Source: Gemmatimonadales bacterium (GTDB lineage: Bacteria > Gemmatimonadota > Gemmatimonadetes > Gemmatimonadales > JACORV01). From it: a DNA stretch of 37,214 bases. Within the stretch, counting starts at the first letter, position 1. The number at the start of each line of letters is the position of its first letter. Below the pieces are notes generated by a model. The model saw nothing but the letters and a program-made list of their open reading frames with translations, ran no database searches and was not told where the DNA came from. A program made the translations under genes and the position numbers. The stretch covers positions 1-37,214 of the forward strand of contig JADGQW010000004.1 of the NCBI GenBank assembly GCA_017881505.1, read 5' to 3'. Positions 8,812 through 18,015 of this stretch are shown here, one piece after another.

Positions 8812-10389
8812 ATGAGCACCGCGCTGGCGCCCGCCGACACCGCCGTGAACCTCACGGCCTGTCCGTTCTGTGGTTCGGGCTGCACGCTGACCCTGGCGGA
8901 CGCCGAGGCGTTCCCGGTGCTCGGCGATCCGGTGACCCGCGGGGCGCTGTGCCTCCGCGGCTGGAGTGCCGGGGAGCTGCTCGACTCTCCCCTCCGCGTC
9001 CTCTCCGCGCGGATGCGCATCCGCGGCAGCCCCCTCGCCAAGGCCCCTCTCGAGACCGCGCTCGACCACGCCGCGTCGCGCCTCGCCGCGATCCGCGCGA
9101 AGCACGGACCGGCGAGCATCGGCATCCTCGCCTCCGCGCGCCTCACCCTCGAGGAGCTGCACCTCCTCGCCGGCCTCGCCCACGCCATCGGCACGCCGCA
9201 CCTCGACGCGCTGCAGCGGCTCGGCACCGTGCCGGGCCCGTCGCTCGGGCTCGACGCCATCGCGCTTGCCCAGGGCATCCTCGTCGTTGGCACCGACCTC
9301 AGCGTGCGCCACCCGCAGGTCCACCGCCGCGTCCTCCAGGCGCTCGGGCGTGGCGTGCCGGTGCGGTTCGTCGGGGCGAACGCCGGCCCCCTCGCGACGC
9401 TCGCCACCGAGTGGATCCGCCGCCTTCCCGGCCGCGAGGTGGAGGCGGCAGTGCTGGCGGCGCGCCCCGACGACCTGGTGCTCTGGTCGTCGGAGCTGGC
9501 CCTCCACGGCCAAGGCGGGCCCGCGCTGCGGCGGCTGGGCGGCGCGCACTCCTGGCGTCTCCCCGACTTCGTGAACCAGCTGGGACTGCAGGAGGCCGGC
9601 ATCCATCCGCGCGCGGGCGGCCTCGCCGCGTACGAGATGCTGCAGCGGGCCGCCGCGGGCCAGCTGAAGGCCCTCCTCGTCTTCGCCGACGATCCCTTCG
9701 AGTTCTTCCCCGCGCTCGCCGCGCGCGCCTTCCAGGGCGCCGAGTTCGTGCTGGTGACCGACGCGGTGGCGACCCGCGCGGCGGAGGCGGCGGACGTGGT
9801 CCTCCCCGGGTCGCTGCTCGCGGAGAAGGCGGGCACGCTCCTCGCCGCCGATGGCTCGCGGCGCGCCATCGAGGTGGCGCACGTGGCCCGCGCCGGCATG
9901 TCCGAGGGAGAGGTCGCGCGCCGGCTGGCCGCGGCGTTGGGCGGCAAAGCCGGTCCCGCCCCACGCGCCGCGGCGTTCGCGCCGGGGCCCGACGGCGCCG
10001 CGCCCGACGCCCCGACTCCCGACTACCCCCTCATCGCGGCGCTCGACGGCGCGACGCTGTGGAGCACCCATCCCCTCGTCGGCGCGACGGTCACCGCGCG
10101 CCGGGAGGTGTGGGGTCCGCGCACCGACTTCCCCGACGGCTGGGTGACCATCCACCCCGCCGCCGCGAAGGCCCTCGGCGTGCGGCACGGCTGGACGGTG
10201 CGCCTGGAGAGTGACTGTGGCGGCCTGCTGCTGGCGGTGCGGACGGACCCGCACGCCGCGCCGGGCACCGCCCTGGTCCCGATGCACTGCTGGGAGCGCG
10301 CCGGCACGGCGCTGGGCGCGCTCGAGGTGGATCCGTGTCTCCGCATCCCCGTCTTCCGGCCGCGCGCGGTGCGCATCGGCCGGCAGTAG
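8812..10389 (+). CDS. Short molybdopterin oxidoreductase-like (MopB/NuoG-like) Fe-S subunit of hydrogenase complex, lacking catalytic Cys/Sec motif
   Basis: ACPFCGSGC...LCLRGW [4Fe-4S] motif, internal MopB similarity, C-terminal molydop-binding-like region WVTIHPAAAKALGVRHGW; ~525 aa. Confidence 0.8.
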   Translation: MSTALAPADTAVNLTACPFCGSGCTLTLADAEAFPVLGDPVTRGALCLRGWSAGELLDSPLRVLSARMRIRGSPLAKAPLETALDHAASRLAAIRAKHGPASIGILASARLTLEELHLLAGLAHAIGTPHLDALQRLGTVPGPSLGLDAIALAQGILVVGTDLSVRHPQVHRRVLQALGRGVPVRFVGANAGPLATLATEWIRRLPGREVEAAVLAARPDDLVLWSSELALHGQGGPALRRLGGAHSWRLPDFVNQLGLQEAGIHPRAGGLAAYEMLQRAAAGQLKALLVFADDPFEFFPALAARAFQGAEFVLVTDAVATRAAEAADVVLPGSLLAEKAGTLLAADGSRRAIEVAHVARAGMSEGEVARRLAAALGGKAGPAPRAAAFAPGPDGAAPDAPTPDYPLIAALDGATLWSTHPLVGATVTARREVWGPRTDFPDGWVTIHPAAAKALGVRHGWTVRLESDCGGLLLAVRTDPHAAPGTALVPMHCWERAGTALGALEVDPCLRIPVFRPRAVRIGRQ

Positions 10390-10398
10390 GAGACGACC

Positions 10399-11574
10399 GT
10401 GTCTGACGCGCGCTACTGGGCGAGCGCCGCGGCGCTCGAGGGGATCCTCGACCGGCTGGCGGCGGAGCGCACGCTGATCGGCCCGGTCCGTCGCGGCGGC
10501 GACGTGTACTTCCGGCCGGTGCAGCGGGCGGCCGACCTCTGCCGCGACTACGTCAACGCGCTGGAGCCCCCCAAGCGGTGGTTCCTCCCGACCCCGGAGC
10601 GGCTCGCGCGCTACCGGCTCCCGGGCGGCGTGTCGGTGCCGGGCGGCGACACGCCGCGCGAACTGGTCTTCTTCGGCATCCGCAGCTGCGACGTGGCGGG
10701 CCTGGCGCAGCTCACCCGGTTCTTCTCGGGCGAGACGGTCGGGCGTCCCGACGTCGCCGACGGCCCCTTCATGGCGCGGCGCGAGCGGACCACCATCCTC
10801 AGCGTAGTCTGCCAGGATCCCGCCGAGACGTGCATGTGCGTCTGCTGCAAGGGCGGGCCGGCGCTGGACGCCGGCTACGACTGGCAGCTCACCGCGCTCA
10901 CGAGCGGGTGGCTGATCGAGGTCGGGAGCGCGAAGGGCCGGGAGCTGACGACGCGCTTCGCCTCGTCGCTCGCCCCGGCCGGAGAGCGTCAGCTGGCCGA
11001 GCAGGCCGGGCGCATCGCAGGCGTGGTGGAGAGCTTCCACCGCCACAGCACGCGGCGCGTCCAGTCCATGGCCGCCGGCCGGATGGTCTCCCAGGGCCGC
11101 CTCCCCGAGGCGTTCTGGTCGGCGCTGGGGGAGCGGTGCGTGGAGTGCGGCGGCTGCGCCTTCGTCTGCCCCACCTGCAACTGCTTCAACGTCGTGGACG
11201 CGCCCGAGGCCGGGAGCGGCGTGCTCCCGCCGGCGGGAGGGCCCGAGCCGGCGGTGCCCGGTGGGCCGGTGGCCACGGGGGCGGAAGGCACCTTCGAGCG
11301 GATCCGGCTGCGCGACAGCTGCCAGCTCGCCGGGTTCGTCCGGCAGTACGGCGGCTCGTATCCGCGCGCCACCTGCGGCGAGCGCTGCCGCACCCGCTTC
11401 TTCCACAAACTCTCGTGGCAGTTCGTCGCCCGCGTGGGGACCCTGGGCTGCACCGGCTGCGGCCGCTGCGTGCAGGTGTGCCTCGGCGGGATCGGCATCG
11501 ACGCGGTGTCCCAGCGGATGACCGACGCGCTGGTGGGCGCCCCCGCCGCGGCACCCGCCGCGAAAGGAGCGTGA
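10399..11574 (+). CDS. 4Fe-4S protein, sulfhydrogenase beta / anaerobic sulfite reductase A-like (HydB/AsrA family)
   Basis: FFGIRSCDVAGL, CVECGGCAFVCPTCNCFNV and CTGCGRCVQVC motifs. Confidence 0.85.
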   Translation: MSDARYWASAAALEGILDRLAAERTLIGPVRRGGDVYFRPVQRAADLCRDYVNALEPPKRWFLPTPERLARYRLPGGVSVPGGDTPRELVFFGIRSCDVAGLAQLTRFFSGETVGRPDVADGPFMARRERTTILSVVCQDPAETCMCVCCKGGPALDAGYDWQLTALTSGWLIEVGSAKGRELTTRFASSLAPAGERQLAEQAGRIAGVVESFHRHSTRRVQSMAAGRMVSQGRLPEAFWSALGERCVECGGCAFVCPTCNCFNVVDAPEAGSGVLPPAGGPEPAVPGGPVATGAEGTFERIRLRDSCQLAGFVRQYGGSYPRATCGERCRTRFFHKLSWQFVARVGTLGCTGCGRCVQVCLGGIGIDAVSQRMTDALVGAPAAAPAAKGA

Positions 11575-11577
11575 CCG

Positions 11578-12468
11578 ATGGCCGTGGCCACGCACCCCGT
11601 GCACGACGCGAGCGACCTGTACGTCCCGCGCCCCGTCCGCATCCTCCGCGTCCGTGAGGAGGTCGCCGCCGACGTGGCGACGGGGACGAAGCGGGTGGTG
11701 ACTCTCGACCTGGACCGCGGGGACCTGGACTATCTCCCCGGCCAGTTCCTGCAGGTGACGGCCTTCGGCGCCGGCGAGGTGCCGATCTCCATCTCCTCCC
11801 CCGGTGGCCTGCCGGGCGCGCTCTCCCTGACCATCCGCGACAACGGCGTGATCTCGGGGATGCTGGTCGCCTCGAAGGCGGGGGACACGATCGGCGTGCG
11901 GGGTCCCTTCGGCAACCACTTCGACCTCGACGCGCACCGCGGCCGGGACCTCCTGTTCGTGGGCGGCGGCATCGGCCTCGCGCCGCTCCGCGGCGTGTAC
12001 TGGCAGGCGCTCCTCCGGCGGGGCGACTTCGGCCGCATCGTGTTGCTGCACGGGTCGCGCTGCCCCGGCGAGCTGCTCTACAGCTGGCAGTGGACCGACT
12101 ACGAGCGCCAGGGAGTGGAGATCCTCGTGAGCGCCGACCGCGCTGACGACTGCTGGGCGCACGAGGAGCACCCGAAGCGCTGCGTCGGCCTGATCACGAA
12201 GCTGTTCGACGAGGCGCGGATCGCCCCCGGGCGCACCAGCGCCTTCCTGTGCGGGCCGCCGATCATGATCGAGAACGGCGGCCGCGAGCTGGTGCAGCGC
12301 TTCGGCCTGGCGCCGGAGCGGGTCCTCACGACGTGCGAGCGCCATATGAAGTGCGGCGTCGGGAAGTGCGGGCACTGCGTGGTGGTGGATCGCTACGTCT
12401 GCATCGACGGGCCGGTGTTCAGCTACGAGGAGCTGGCCGCGCTCGGGGCGATCGAGCCGGCGTGGTAG
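11578..12468 (+). CDS. FAD/NAD(P)-binding oxidoreductase, sulfhydrogenase gamma / AsrB-like
   Basis: LPGQFLQV, GPFGNHF, LLFVGGGIGLAPLRG nucleotide-binding loop, C-terminal [2Fe-2S] CERHMKCGVGKCGHC...C. Confidence 0.9.
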   Translation: MAVATHPVHDASDLYVPRPVRILRVREEVAADVATGTKRVVTLDLDRGDLDYLPGQFLQVTAFGAGEVPISISSPGGLPGALSLTIRDNGVISGMLVASKAGDTIGVRGPFGNHFDLDAHRGRDLLFVGGGIGLAPLRGVYWQALLRRGDFGRIVLLHGSRCPGELLYSWQWTDYERQGVEILVSADRADDCWAHEEHPKRCVGLITKLFDEARIAPGRTSAFLCGPPIMIENGGRELVQRFGLAPERVLTTCERHMKCGVGKCGHCVVVDRYVCIDGPVFSYEELAALGAIEPAW

Positions 12469-12472
12469 CTCG

Positions 12473-12961
12473 ATGACGCACTCCGACGCCGACCGGCTCA
12501 CCGCCCTGGTGGCGGACGAGGGGGCGCTCGTCGTCGGCGTGGGCCATCCCCTCTGCGGCGACGACGCCGTGGGCTCCGTGATCGCGGGCTGCCTCGCTGC
12601 GCGCTTCCCCGACCGCGTCATCGACGCCGGGAGCGTCCCCGAGAACTTCTTCGGCCCGCTGGCCGCGGTGGAGGGGCGCCCCGTGGTGTTCCTCGACGCC
12701 GCCGCCGGGGCCGGGGAGCCCGGGAGTTGGTGCCTCGCCGGCGCCGATGCCCTCGTCGGCCGTGCCCCCGATACGCACCGCGCCTCCCTGCGGCTCCTCG
12801 CGGGGCTGCTCGCCGAGCGCGCCATCCCGACCTGGATCGTGGGCATCGCGCCGGCATCTCTCGCACCGGGCGCGCCGCTCACCTTCCCGGTCGCCCGCGC
12901 CGCGGACGACCTGGTCGCGCTGCTGACCGCCGCCCTCGTGGAGGCGCCTGTCCATGTCTGA
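12473..12961 (+). CDS. [NiFe] hydrogenase maturation protease (HycI/HyaD family)
   Basis: VVGVGHPLCGDDAVGSVIA start, internal IDAGSVPENF and Asp motifs; located in hydrogenase operon. Confidence 0.85.
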   Translation: MTHSDADRLTALVADEGALVVGVGHPLCGDDAVGSVIAGCLAARFPDRVIDAGSVPENFFGPLAAVEGRPVVFLDAAAGAGEPGSWCLAGADALVGRAPDTHRASLRLLAGLLAERAIPTWIVGIAPASLAPGAPLTFPVARAADDLVALLTAALVEAPVHV

Positions 12962-14471
12962 CGCCGTGGTGTGGGGATTCCTCCTCCTCGTCCTCGTCCC
13001 CCTCGCGGGCGCGCTGCTGGTCCGGGCGGCGCCGCGCCGGGCCGCCGACACGATCGCGATCGCGACGGCGCTCGTCGTCGCCGTCGTCGCCGTGTGGATG
13101 GTGGCGGCCTACGGGATCCGGGGCGCGTCGCTCCCCCTCGGCGGCCTGGCGGTGGTGGACCGCGTGCTGGCGCACCCGGTCGCGCTCTTCGGCTTCCGGC
13201 TCGACGCCCTCGCCAGCCTCGTCCTCCTCGCCAACGCCCTCATCGGCGTGGCGTGCGTGATCTACGCCTCGGCGTACGTAGGCCCGAAGAACCGCGAGAT
13301 TCCCGCGAGCGACGACCGCCGGAGCTTCTACTTCTGGCTCCTCCTCTTCGTCGGCGCGATGTCGGGGCTCGTCACCTCGGCCACGCTCCTCCAGCTCTTC
13401 CTCTTCTGGGAGATCACCACCCTCTGTTCGTGGGCACTGATCGGCTACTACCAGGAGGAGCACGGGGCGCTCGCCGCGGCGTACAAGGCGTTCCTGATGA
13501 CGGGGGGCGGCAGTCTCGCCCTCCTCGCGAGCGTGATCATCCTCCTCGCGGTCACGGGCTCGGTGGACTTCGGCGCCCTCGCGCAGCTGAGTGCGGGCGG
13601 CCGAGCGGGGCTCGCCACCGTGCTCTGCGTGTTGCTCTTCGTGGGGGCGTGGGCGAAGTCGGGGCAGGTGCCCTTCCACACCTGGCTCCCCGACGCGATG
13701 GTGGCGCCGAGCCCGGTGAGCGCCTACCTGCACGCCGCCTCGATGGTGAACGCGGGCGCGTACCTCCTCCTCCGCGTGGTGACGGCGTCCGGCGCGACCG
13801 GCCCGGGCACGGGGCTCCCCTCCGGCGCAGTGACCCTCGCGCTGGTGATGGGGGTGCTGACGCTGGTCGTCGCCGTGGCGCAGTTCTCCTACCAGACCGA
13901 CCTCAAGCGCCTCCTCGCCCTCTCGACGATCGCGGGGCTCTCGTACGTGTTCATCGGCGCGGCGCTCGGGGCCGCCGGCTCGCCCCTCGCGGCGCAGGGC
14001 GGCGCGCTCCACATCCTCGCCCACGGGGCGGGGAAGGGGCTCCTCTTCCTCGCGGCGGGGACGCTGAGCTACGCGTGCGGCACGCGGAGGATCGCCGACC
14101 TCTCGGGGGTGCTGCGGCGCCAGCCGGTGGCCGCGGTGGGCTTCCTCGTCGGCGCGCTGACGGTGACGGGCGTCCCGCCCTTCGCGGGGTTCTGGAGCAA
14201 GTTCACCCTCATCTCCGGCGCGGTGCAGCTCGGCGGGACGGGCGTCCTCGTCGCGGTCGTCCTCCTCCTCGAGAGCGTCTTCGCCTTCGCGTGGTTCCTC
14301 TGGGTCGGCCACCGCGTCTTCCTGGGAACGCCGTCCCCGGCGGTGGAGGCCTCCTCGCCGCCCTCGAGGGCGATGGACCTGGCCCTCATCCTGCTGATGG
14401 TGCTCTGCCTCGCCGTGCCGCTCGCCGGGCTTCCGCTCGCGTCGGCGATCGGCCTCGGTCCCGGGAGGTAG
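12954..14471 (+). CDS. Antiporter-like membrane subunit (NuoL/M/N, HyfD/MrpD-like)
   Basis: Multi-TM; GAWAKSGQVPFHTWLPDAMVAPSPVSAYLHAASMVNAGAYLL signature. Confidence 0.9.
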   Translation: MSDAVVWGFLLLVLVPLAGALLVRAAPRRAADTIAIATALVVAVVAVWMVAAYGIRGASLPLGGLAVVDRVLAHPVALFGFRLDALASLVLLANALIGVACVIYASAYVGPKNREIPASDDRRSFYFWLLLFVGAMSGLVTSATLLQLFLFWEITTLCSWALIGYYQEEHGALAAAYKAFLMTGGGSLALLASVIILLAVTGSVDFGALAQLSAGGRAGLATVLCVLLFVGAWAKSGQVPFHTWLPDAMVAPSPVSAYLHAASMVNAGAYLLLRVVTASGATGPGTGLPSGAVTLALVMGVLTLVVAVAQFSYQTDLKRLLALSTIAGLSYVFIGAALGAAGSPLAAQGGALHILAHGAGKGLLFLAAGTLSYACGTRRIADLSGVLRRQPVAAVGFLVGALTVTGVPPFAGFWSKFTLISGAVQLGGTGVLVAVVLLLESVFAFAWFLWVGHRVFLGTPSPAVEASSPPSRAMDLALILLMVLCLAVPLAGLPLASAIGLGPGR

Positions 14472-14474
14472 ACG

Positions 14475-16280
14475 ATGGTGACCGCGCTTCCCCCGCTCGC
14501 CCAGCTCCTCGCCCAGTGGCGGCTCGACGCCCTCGGCGCGGCGTTCGCCATCCCGACCGTCGTCCTGGTCGTCGTCGCCGCCGTCTACGCGCCGCCGTAC
14601 CTGGCGCAGGAGCGGTACCGCTCGGAGAGCCCGCGGCGCTTCTGGCTCGCGTACGCCCTCTTCGCCGCGGGGATGCTCGCCGCGGTGGCGGCGTGGGACC
14701 TGCTGCTCTTCGTGGCCAGCTGGGAAGTGATGACCCTCGCCTCGTACGTGCTCGTGGCGCACGAGACGTCGGAAGCGGGGGCGACGCGGGCGGCGTTCAA
14801 GTACTTCGTGATGACGCACGCCGCGTCGGCGTGCCTCCTCCTCGCCGTGATGCTGCTCTGGGCGGAGGGCGGGGCGCTCGGCTTCGATGGGCTCCGCACG
14901 ACGCTGGCAGCGCTGGCGGCCGACCGGCCGCTCCTCCTCCACGTGGTGCTCGGCCTCCTCTTCATCGCCTTCGCCACCAAGGCGGGACTGTATCCCCTCG
15001 GCGACTGGCTCCCCGACGCGCATCCAGCCGCGCCGGCGCCCGTCTCGGCGGTGCTCTCCGGCATCATGGTGAAGATCGGGCTGTACGGCTTCGTGCGGTT
15101 CTTCGTTTGGGGCCTCGCGGCGGCGGCGCCGGCGGTCGCGGCGGCGTGGGGTTATCCCCTCGCGGCCGCGGGCATCGTATCGGCCGTCCTCGGCGGCTTC
15201 GCCGCGTGCGCCGCGGGGGACACCAAGGTCCTCCTCGCGTATTCCTCCATCGCGCAGAGCGGTCTCATCGCCCTCGGGATCGGCGCGGGCCTCGTCCTGG
15301 CTCCGCAGCATCCGGCCCTCGCGCAACTCGCGCTTCTCGGCGCGCTCTTCCATACGGTGAGCGACGCGGCGGTGAAGGCGCTCCTCTTCCTCGTCGCGGG
15401 CTCGCTCCAGTACCGCACGGGCAGCCGGCGCCTCGACGCGATGGGCGGCCTCTTCCACGCCATGCCCGTGACGGCGTGGACGGCGCTCGCGGCCTGCCTC
15501 GCCATCGCCGGCTTCCCGCCGCTCACGGCGTTCACCGGGAAGTGGCTGATGCTCCAGGGGACGGTGCTCTCCGGCTCGGCGCTCCTGGTCGGCGCCGGGA
15601 TCGCGCTCCTCGTGGCGAGCGTCCTCTCCATCCTCTACGCCCTCAAGTTCTTCTCGGGCGCCTTCCTCGCGGGGCCGGTGCGCGCGGGCGCGCTGGAGGT
15701 GCCGGCGGCGATGGCCGGCGCGCAGGTCGCGCTCGCGGTCATCATCCTCGCGCTCAGCGTGACGCCGGGGCTCTGGCTCGGCCTCCTCTCGGGCGCGCTG
15801 CCGGGGCCGACCTTCGGTGCGGCGGCGGTGCCCTCGGGATGGGGCGTGTTCGCCGTCGGGCCGGTGACGGGCTCGTACGCTCCCCTTCTCCTCGTCGTGG
15901 CGGGGGCGTGGACCTGCGGCCTCGCGATGGTCGCGATCGGCCGACGCCGGAAGGCGCCGCGCGCCGTGCGCACCTGGATGGGCGGCTCGGCGCTGGGCGC
16001 GTCGCTGGCGCCGGTCTCCGCGAGCGGGTTCTTCGTGCCGATGCGGGAGCAGATGGGGGGCGCATACGCGGGGCTGCGGTTCCACGCGGTGCGGATGCCG
16101 GCGTGGGTGGTCCCGTCGGTGAACGTGGACCGGTGGGTGTTCGGCCCGGCGGTGCGCGCCGGGCTCGGCGTGGGCGCGGCGCTCCAGCGGATGCACACGG
16201 GCACGGCGCACCGCTACATCATCTGGCAGCTCCTCGGCGCGGCGGCGCTGATCACGCTGCTGTTCGTCGTACGGGCGTAG
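14475..16280 (+). CDS. Antiporter-like membrane subunit (HyfB/HycC-like)
   Basis: Multi-TM; FIAFATKAGLYPLGDWLPDAHPAAPAPVSAVLSGIMVKIGLYGF signature; ~601 aa. Confidence 0.9.
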   Translation: MVTALPPLAQLLAQWRLDALGAAFAIPTVVLVVVAAVYAPPYLAQERYRSESPRRFWLAYALFAAGMLAAVAAWDLLLFVASWEVMTLASYVLVAHETSEAGATRAAFKYFVMTHAASACLLLAVMLLWAEGGALGFDGLRTTLAALAADRPLLLHVVLGLLFIAFATKAGLYPLGDWLPDAHPAAPAPVSAVLSGIMVKIGLYGFVRFFVWGLAAAAPAVAAAWGYPLAAAGIVSAVLGGFAACAAGDTKVLLAYSSIAQSGLIALGIGAGLVLAPQHPALAQLALLGALFHTVSDAAVKALLFLVAGSLQYRTGSRRLDAMGGLFHAMPVTAWTALAACLAIAGFPPLTAFTGKWLMLQGTVLSGSALLVGAGIALLVASVLSILYALKFFSGAFLAGPVRAGALEVPAAMAGAQVALAVIILALSVTPGLWLGLLSGALPGPTFGAAAVPSGWGVFAVGPVTGSYAPLLLVVAGAWTCGLAMVAIGRRRKAPRAVRTWMGGSALGASLAPVSASGFFVPMREQMGGAYAGLRFHAVRMPAWVVPSVNVDRWVFGPAVRAGLGVGAALQRMHTGTAHRYIIWQLLGAAALITLLFVVRA

Positions 16281-16293
16281 GAGGGGGGCGGCG

Positions 16294-18015
16294 ATGACCA
16301 CCATGTCCATCGAGCGGACCGATCGGGTCGCGGGCAGCCTGGTGTCCGCGCTGGGCGAGCATCTGCTCCACCTCGACCGGCCCGCGCCCGACCGCATCTA
16401 CTGCGACGTCGCGCGCGACGCCAGCGTGGCGGCGGTGAAGGCGCTGTTCGAGGGGCTCAAGGCCCGGTACGTGATCTCCGTGGGCCTCGACCGCCGCGGC
16501 GAGGGGGCAGGGTTCGAGGTGCTTCACTGCTTCGCGATGGACGAGGAGCACGTGCGCTGCGCGCTGCGCGTCGCGCTGAGCCCGGAGCACCCCTCCATCC
16601 CGTCCATCACCCCGGTCATCCCGGGCGCTTCGTGGGCGGAGCTCGAGATCCGCGACCTCTTCGGCATCGGGATCGAGGGCCATCCCGACCCGCGCCGCCT
16701 CGTGCTCCCCGACGGCTTCCCCGACGACGTCCACCCGCTCCGGAAGGACTTCCCGTACGACGCGAAGCCGCCGCTCGACGGCCCTTCGCGCCCCTTCACC
16801 CCCGCGCCCCCCGGCACCACCGAGGTGCGGCTGGGGCCGTTCTTCCCGGTGCTCGAGGAGCCGTCGCAGTGGCGGCTGTTCGTGGACGGCGAGCGCATCG
16901 TGGGGACCGACTACCGCGGTTTCTACAGCCATCGCGCGATCGAGAAGCTGGCGGAGGCGAAGCTCTCTTACAACCAGGTGATCTCCCTCGCCGAGCGGAT
17001 CTGCGGCATCTGCGGGTGCGTGCACTCGACGTCGTACGTCCAGGCGGTCGAGGAGGCAGCGGGGCTCGCGGTGCCGCGGCGGGCGCGGGTCATCCGCTCC
17101 CTGGTGCTGGAGCTGGAGCGGCTGCAGAGCCACCTCCTGTGGCTGGGCATCGCCTGCCACATCCTCGGTTTCGACTTCGTGTTCCAGCAGTCGTGGCGGG
17201 TGCGGGAGCCGCTGATGACCCTCGCCGAGGCGCTGACGGGGAGCCGCAAGCACTTCCAGGTGAACGTGGTGGGGGGCGTGACCTTCGACGTGACGGCGGC
17301 GGGGCAGGAGCGGATCCTGGAGACGCTCACGGGCGTCGAGCGGGAGACGAGCGCGCTGGTGAAGGCGCTGGAGGGGGACCAGGCGCTGGTCCAGCGGCTC
17401 CAGCACGTGGGGATGTTCACGCCGGAGGAGGTGCGGCTCTCGGGCGCGGTGGGGCCGACGGCGCGCGGCAGCGGCGTCCCGGTGGACGCGCGGAAGGACC
17501 ACCCGTACGCGGCGTACGACGAGCTCGACTTCCAGGTGGTCACCCACGACGGCTGCGACAACTGGGGCCGGACGGTGGTGCGCATCGGCGAGGCGTTCGA
17601 ATCGGCGAAGATGCTGCGCCAGTGCGTCGCGCTGCTGCGGGAGATGCCGGAGGGGGGTCTCGTGGCGGACGTCCCGGACCGCCTGCCGCCGTTCCGCGAG
17701 GGGATGCACGGGGTGGAGGCGCCGCGCGGGGAGGTGTTCCACTACGTGCGCACCGGCTCGGGGAACGGCCCCGACCGCTGGCGGGTGCGGGCGCCGAGCT
17801 ACCAGAACATCCAGGCGGTCCCGACGATGCTGAAGCCGGGGACCACCGTGGCCGACGTGCCGATCACCCTCGGCAGCGTGGACCCCTGCTTCTCGTGCAC
17901 CGAGCGGATGGAGGTGCTCGACCTCGGGGCGCGCACGCGCCGGGTGCTCGACGCCGGCGAGATCCGGGAGCTCGCGCGCTCCGGGCGGATGCCGCCCGAG
18001 CGGAGTGCCCGGTGA
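16294..18015 (+). CDS. Group 4-type [NiFe] hydrogenase large subunit, NuoC-NuoD fusion (HyfG/HycE-like)
   Basis: N-terminal NuoC-like region, L1 ERICGICGCVHS, L2 DPCFSCTER (all four Ni-ligand Cys), C-terminal extension after L2. Confidence 0.93.
   Translation: MTTMSIERTDRVAGSLVSALGEHLLHLDRPAPDRIYCDVARDASVAAVKALFEGLKARYVISVGLDRRGEGAGFEVLHCFAMDEEHVRCALRVALSPEHPSIPSITPVIPGASWAELEIRDLFGIGIEGHPDPRRLVLPDGFPDDVHPLRKDFPYDAKPPLDGPSRPFTPAPPGTTEVRLGPFFPVLEEPSQWRLFVDGERIVGTDYRGFYSHRAIEKLAEAKLSYNQVISLAERICGICGCVHSTSYVQAVEEAAGLAVPRRARVIRSLVLELERLQSHLLWLGIACHILGFDFVFQQSWRVREPLMTLAEALTGSRKHFQVNVVGGVTFDVTAAGQERILETLTGVERETSALVKALEGDQALVQRLQHVGMFTPEEVRLSGAVGPTARGSGVPVDARKDHPYAAYDELDFQVVTHDGCDNWGRTVVRIGEAFESAKMLRQCVALLREMPEGGLVADVPDRLPPFREGMHGVEAPRGEVFHYVRTGSGNGPDRWRVRAPSYQNIQAVPTMLKPGTTVADVPITLGSVDPCFSCTERMEVLDLGARTRRVLDAGEIRELARSGRMPPERSAR

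Noticed and set aside
8434-12882. 1482-aa minus-strand ORF opposite the hydrogenase head genes
   Set aside because: Antisense open frame typical of very high GC third positions; Arg/Ala/His-rich low-complexity translation; the + strand genes carry clear motifs.
12879-16397. 1172-aa minus ORF and 1108-aa alternate + frame (12971-16297)
   Set aside because: Overlap well-supported antiporter subunits; composition artefacts.
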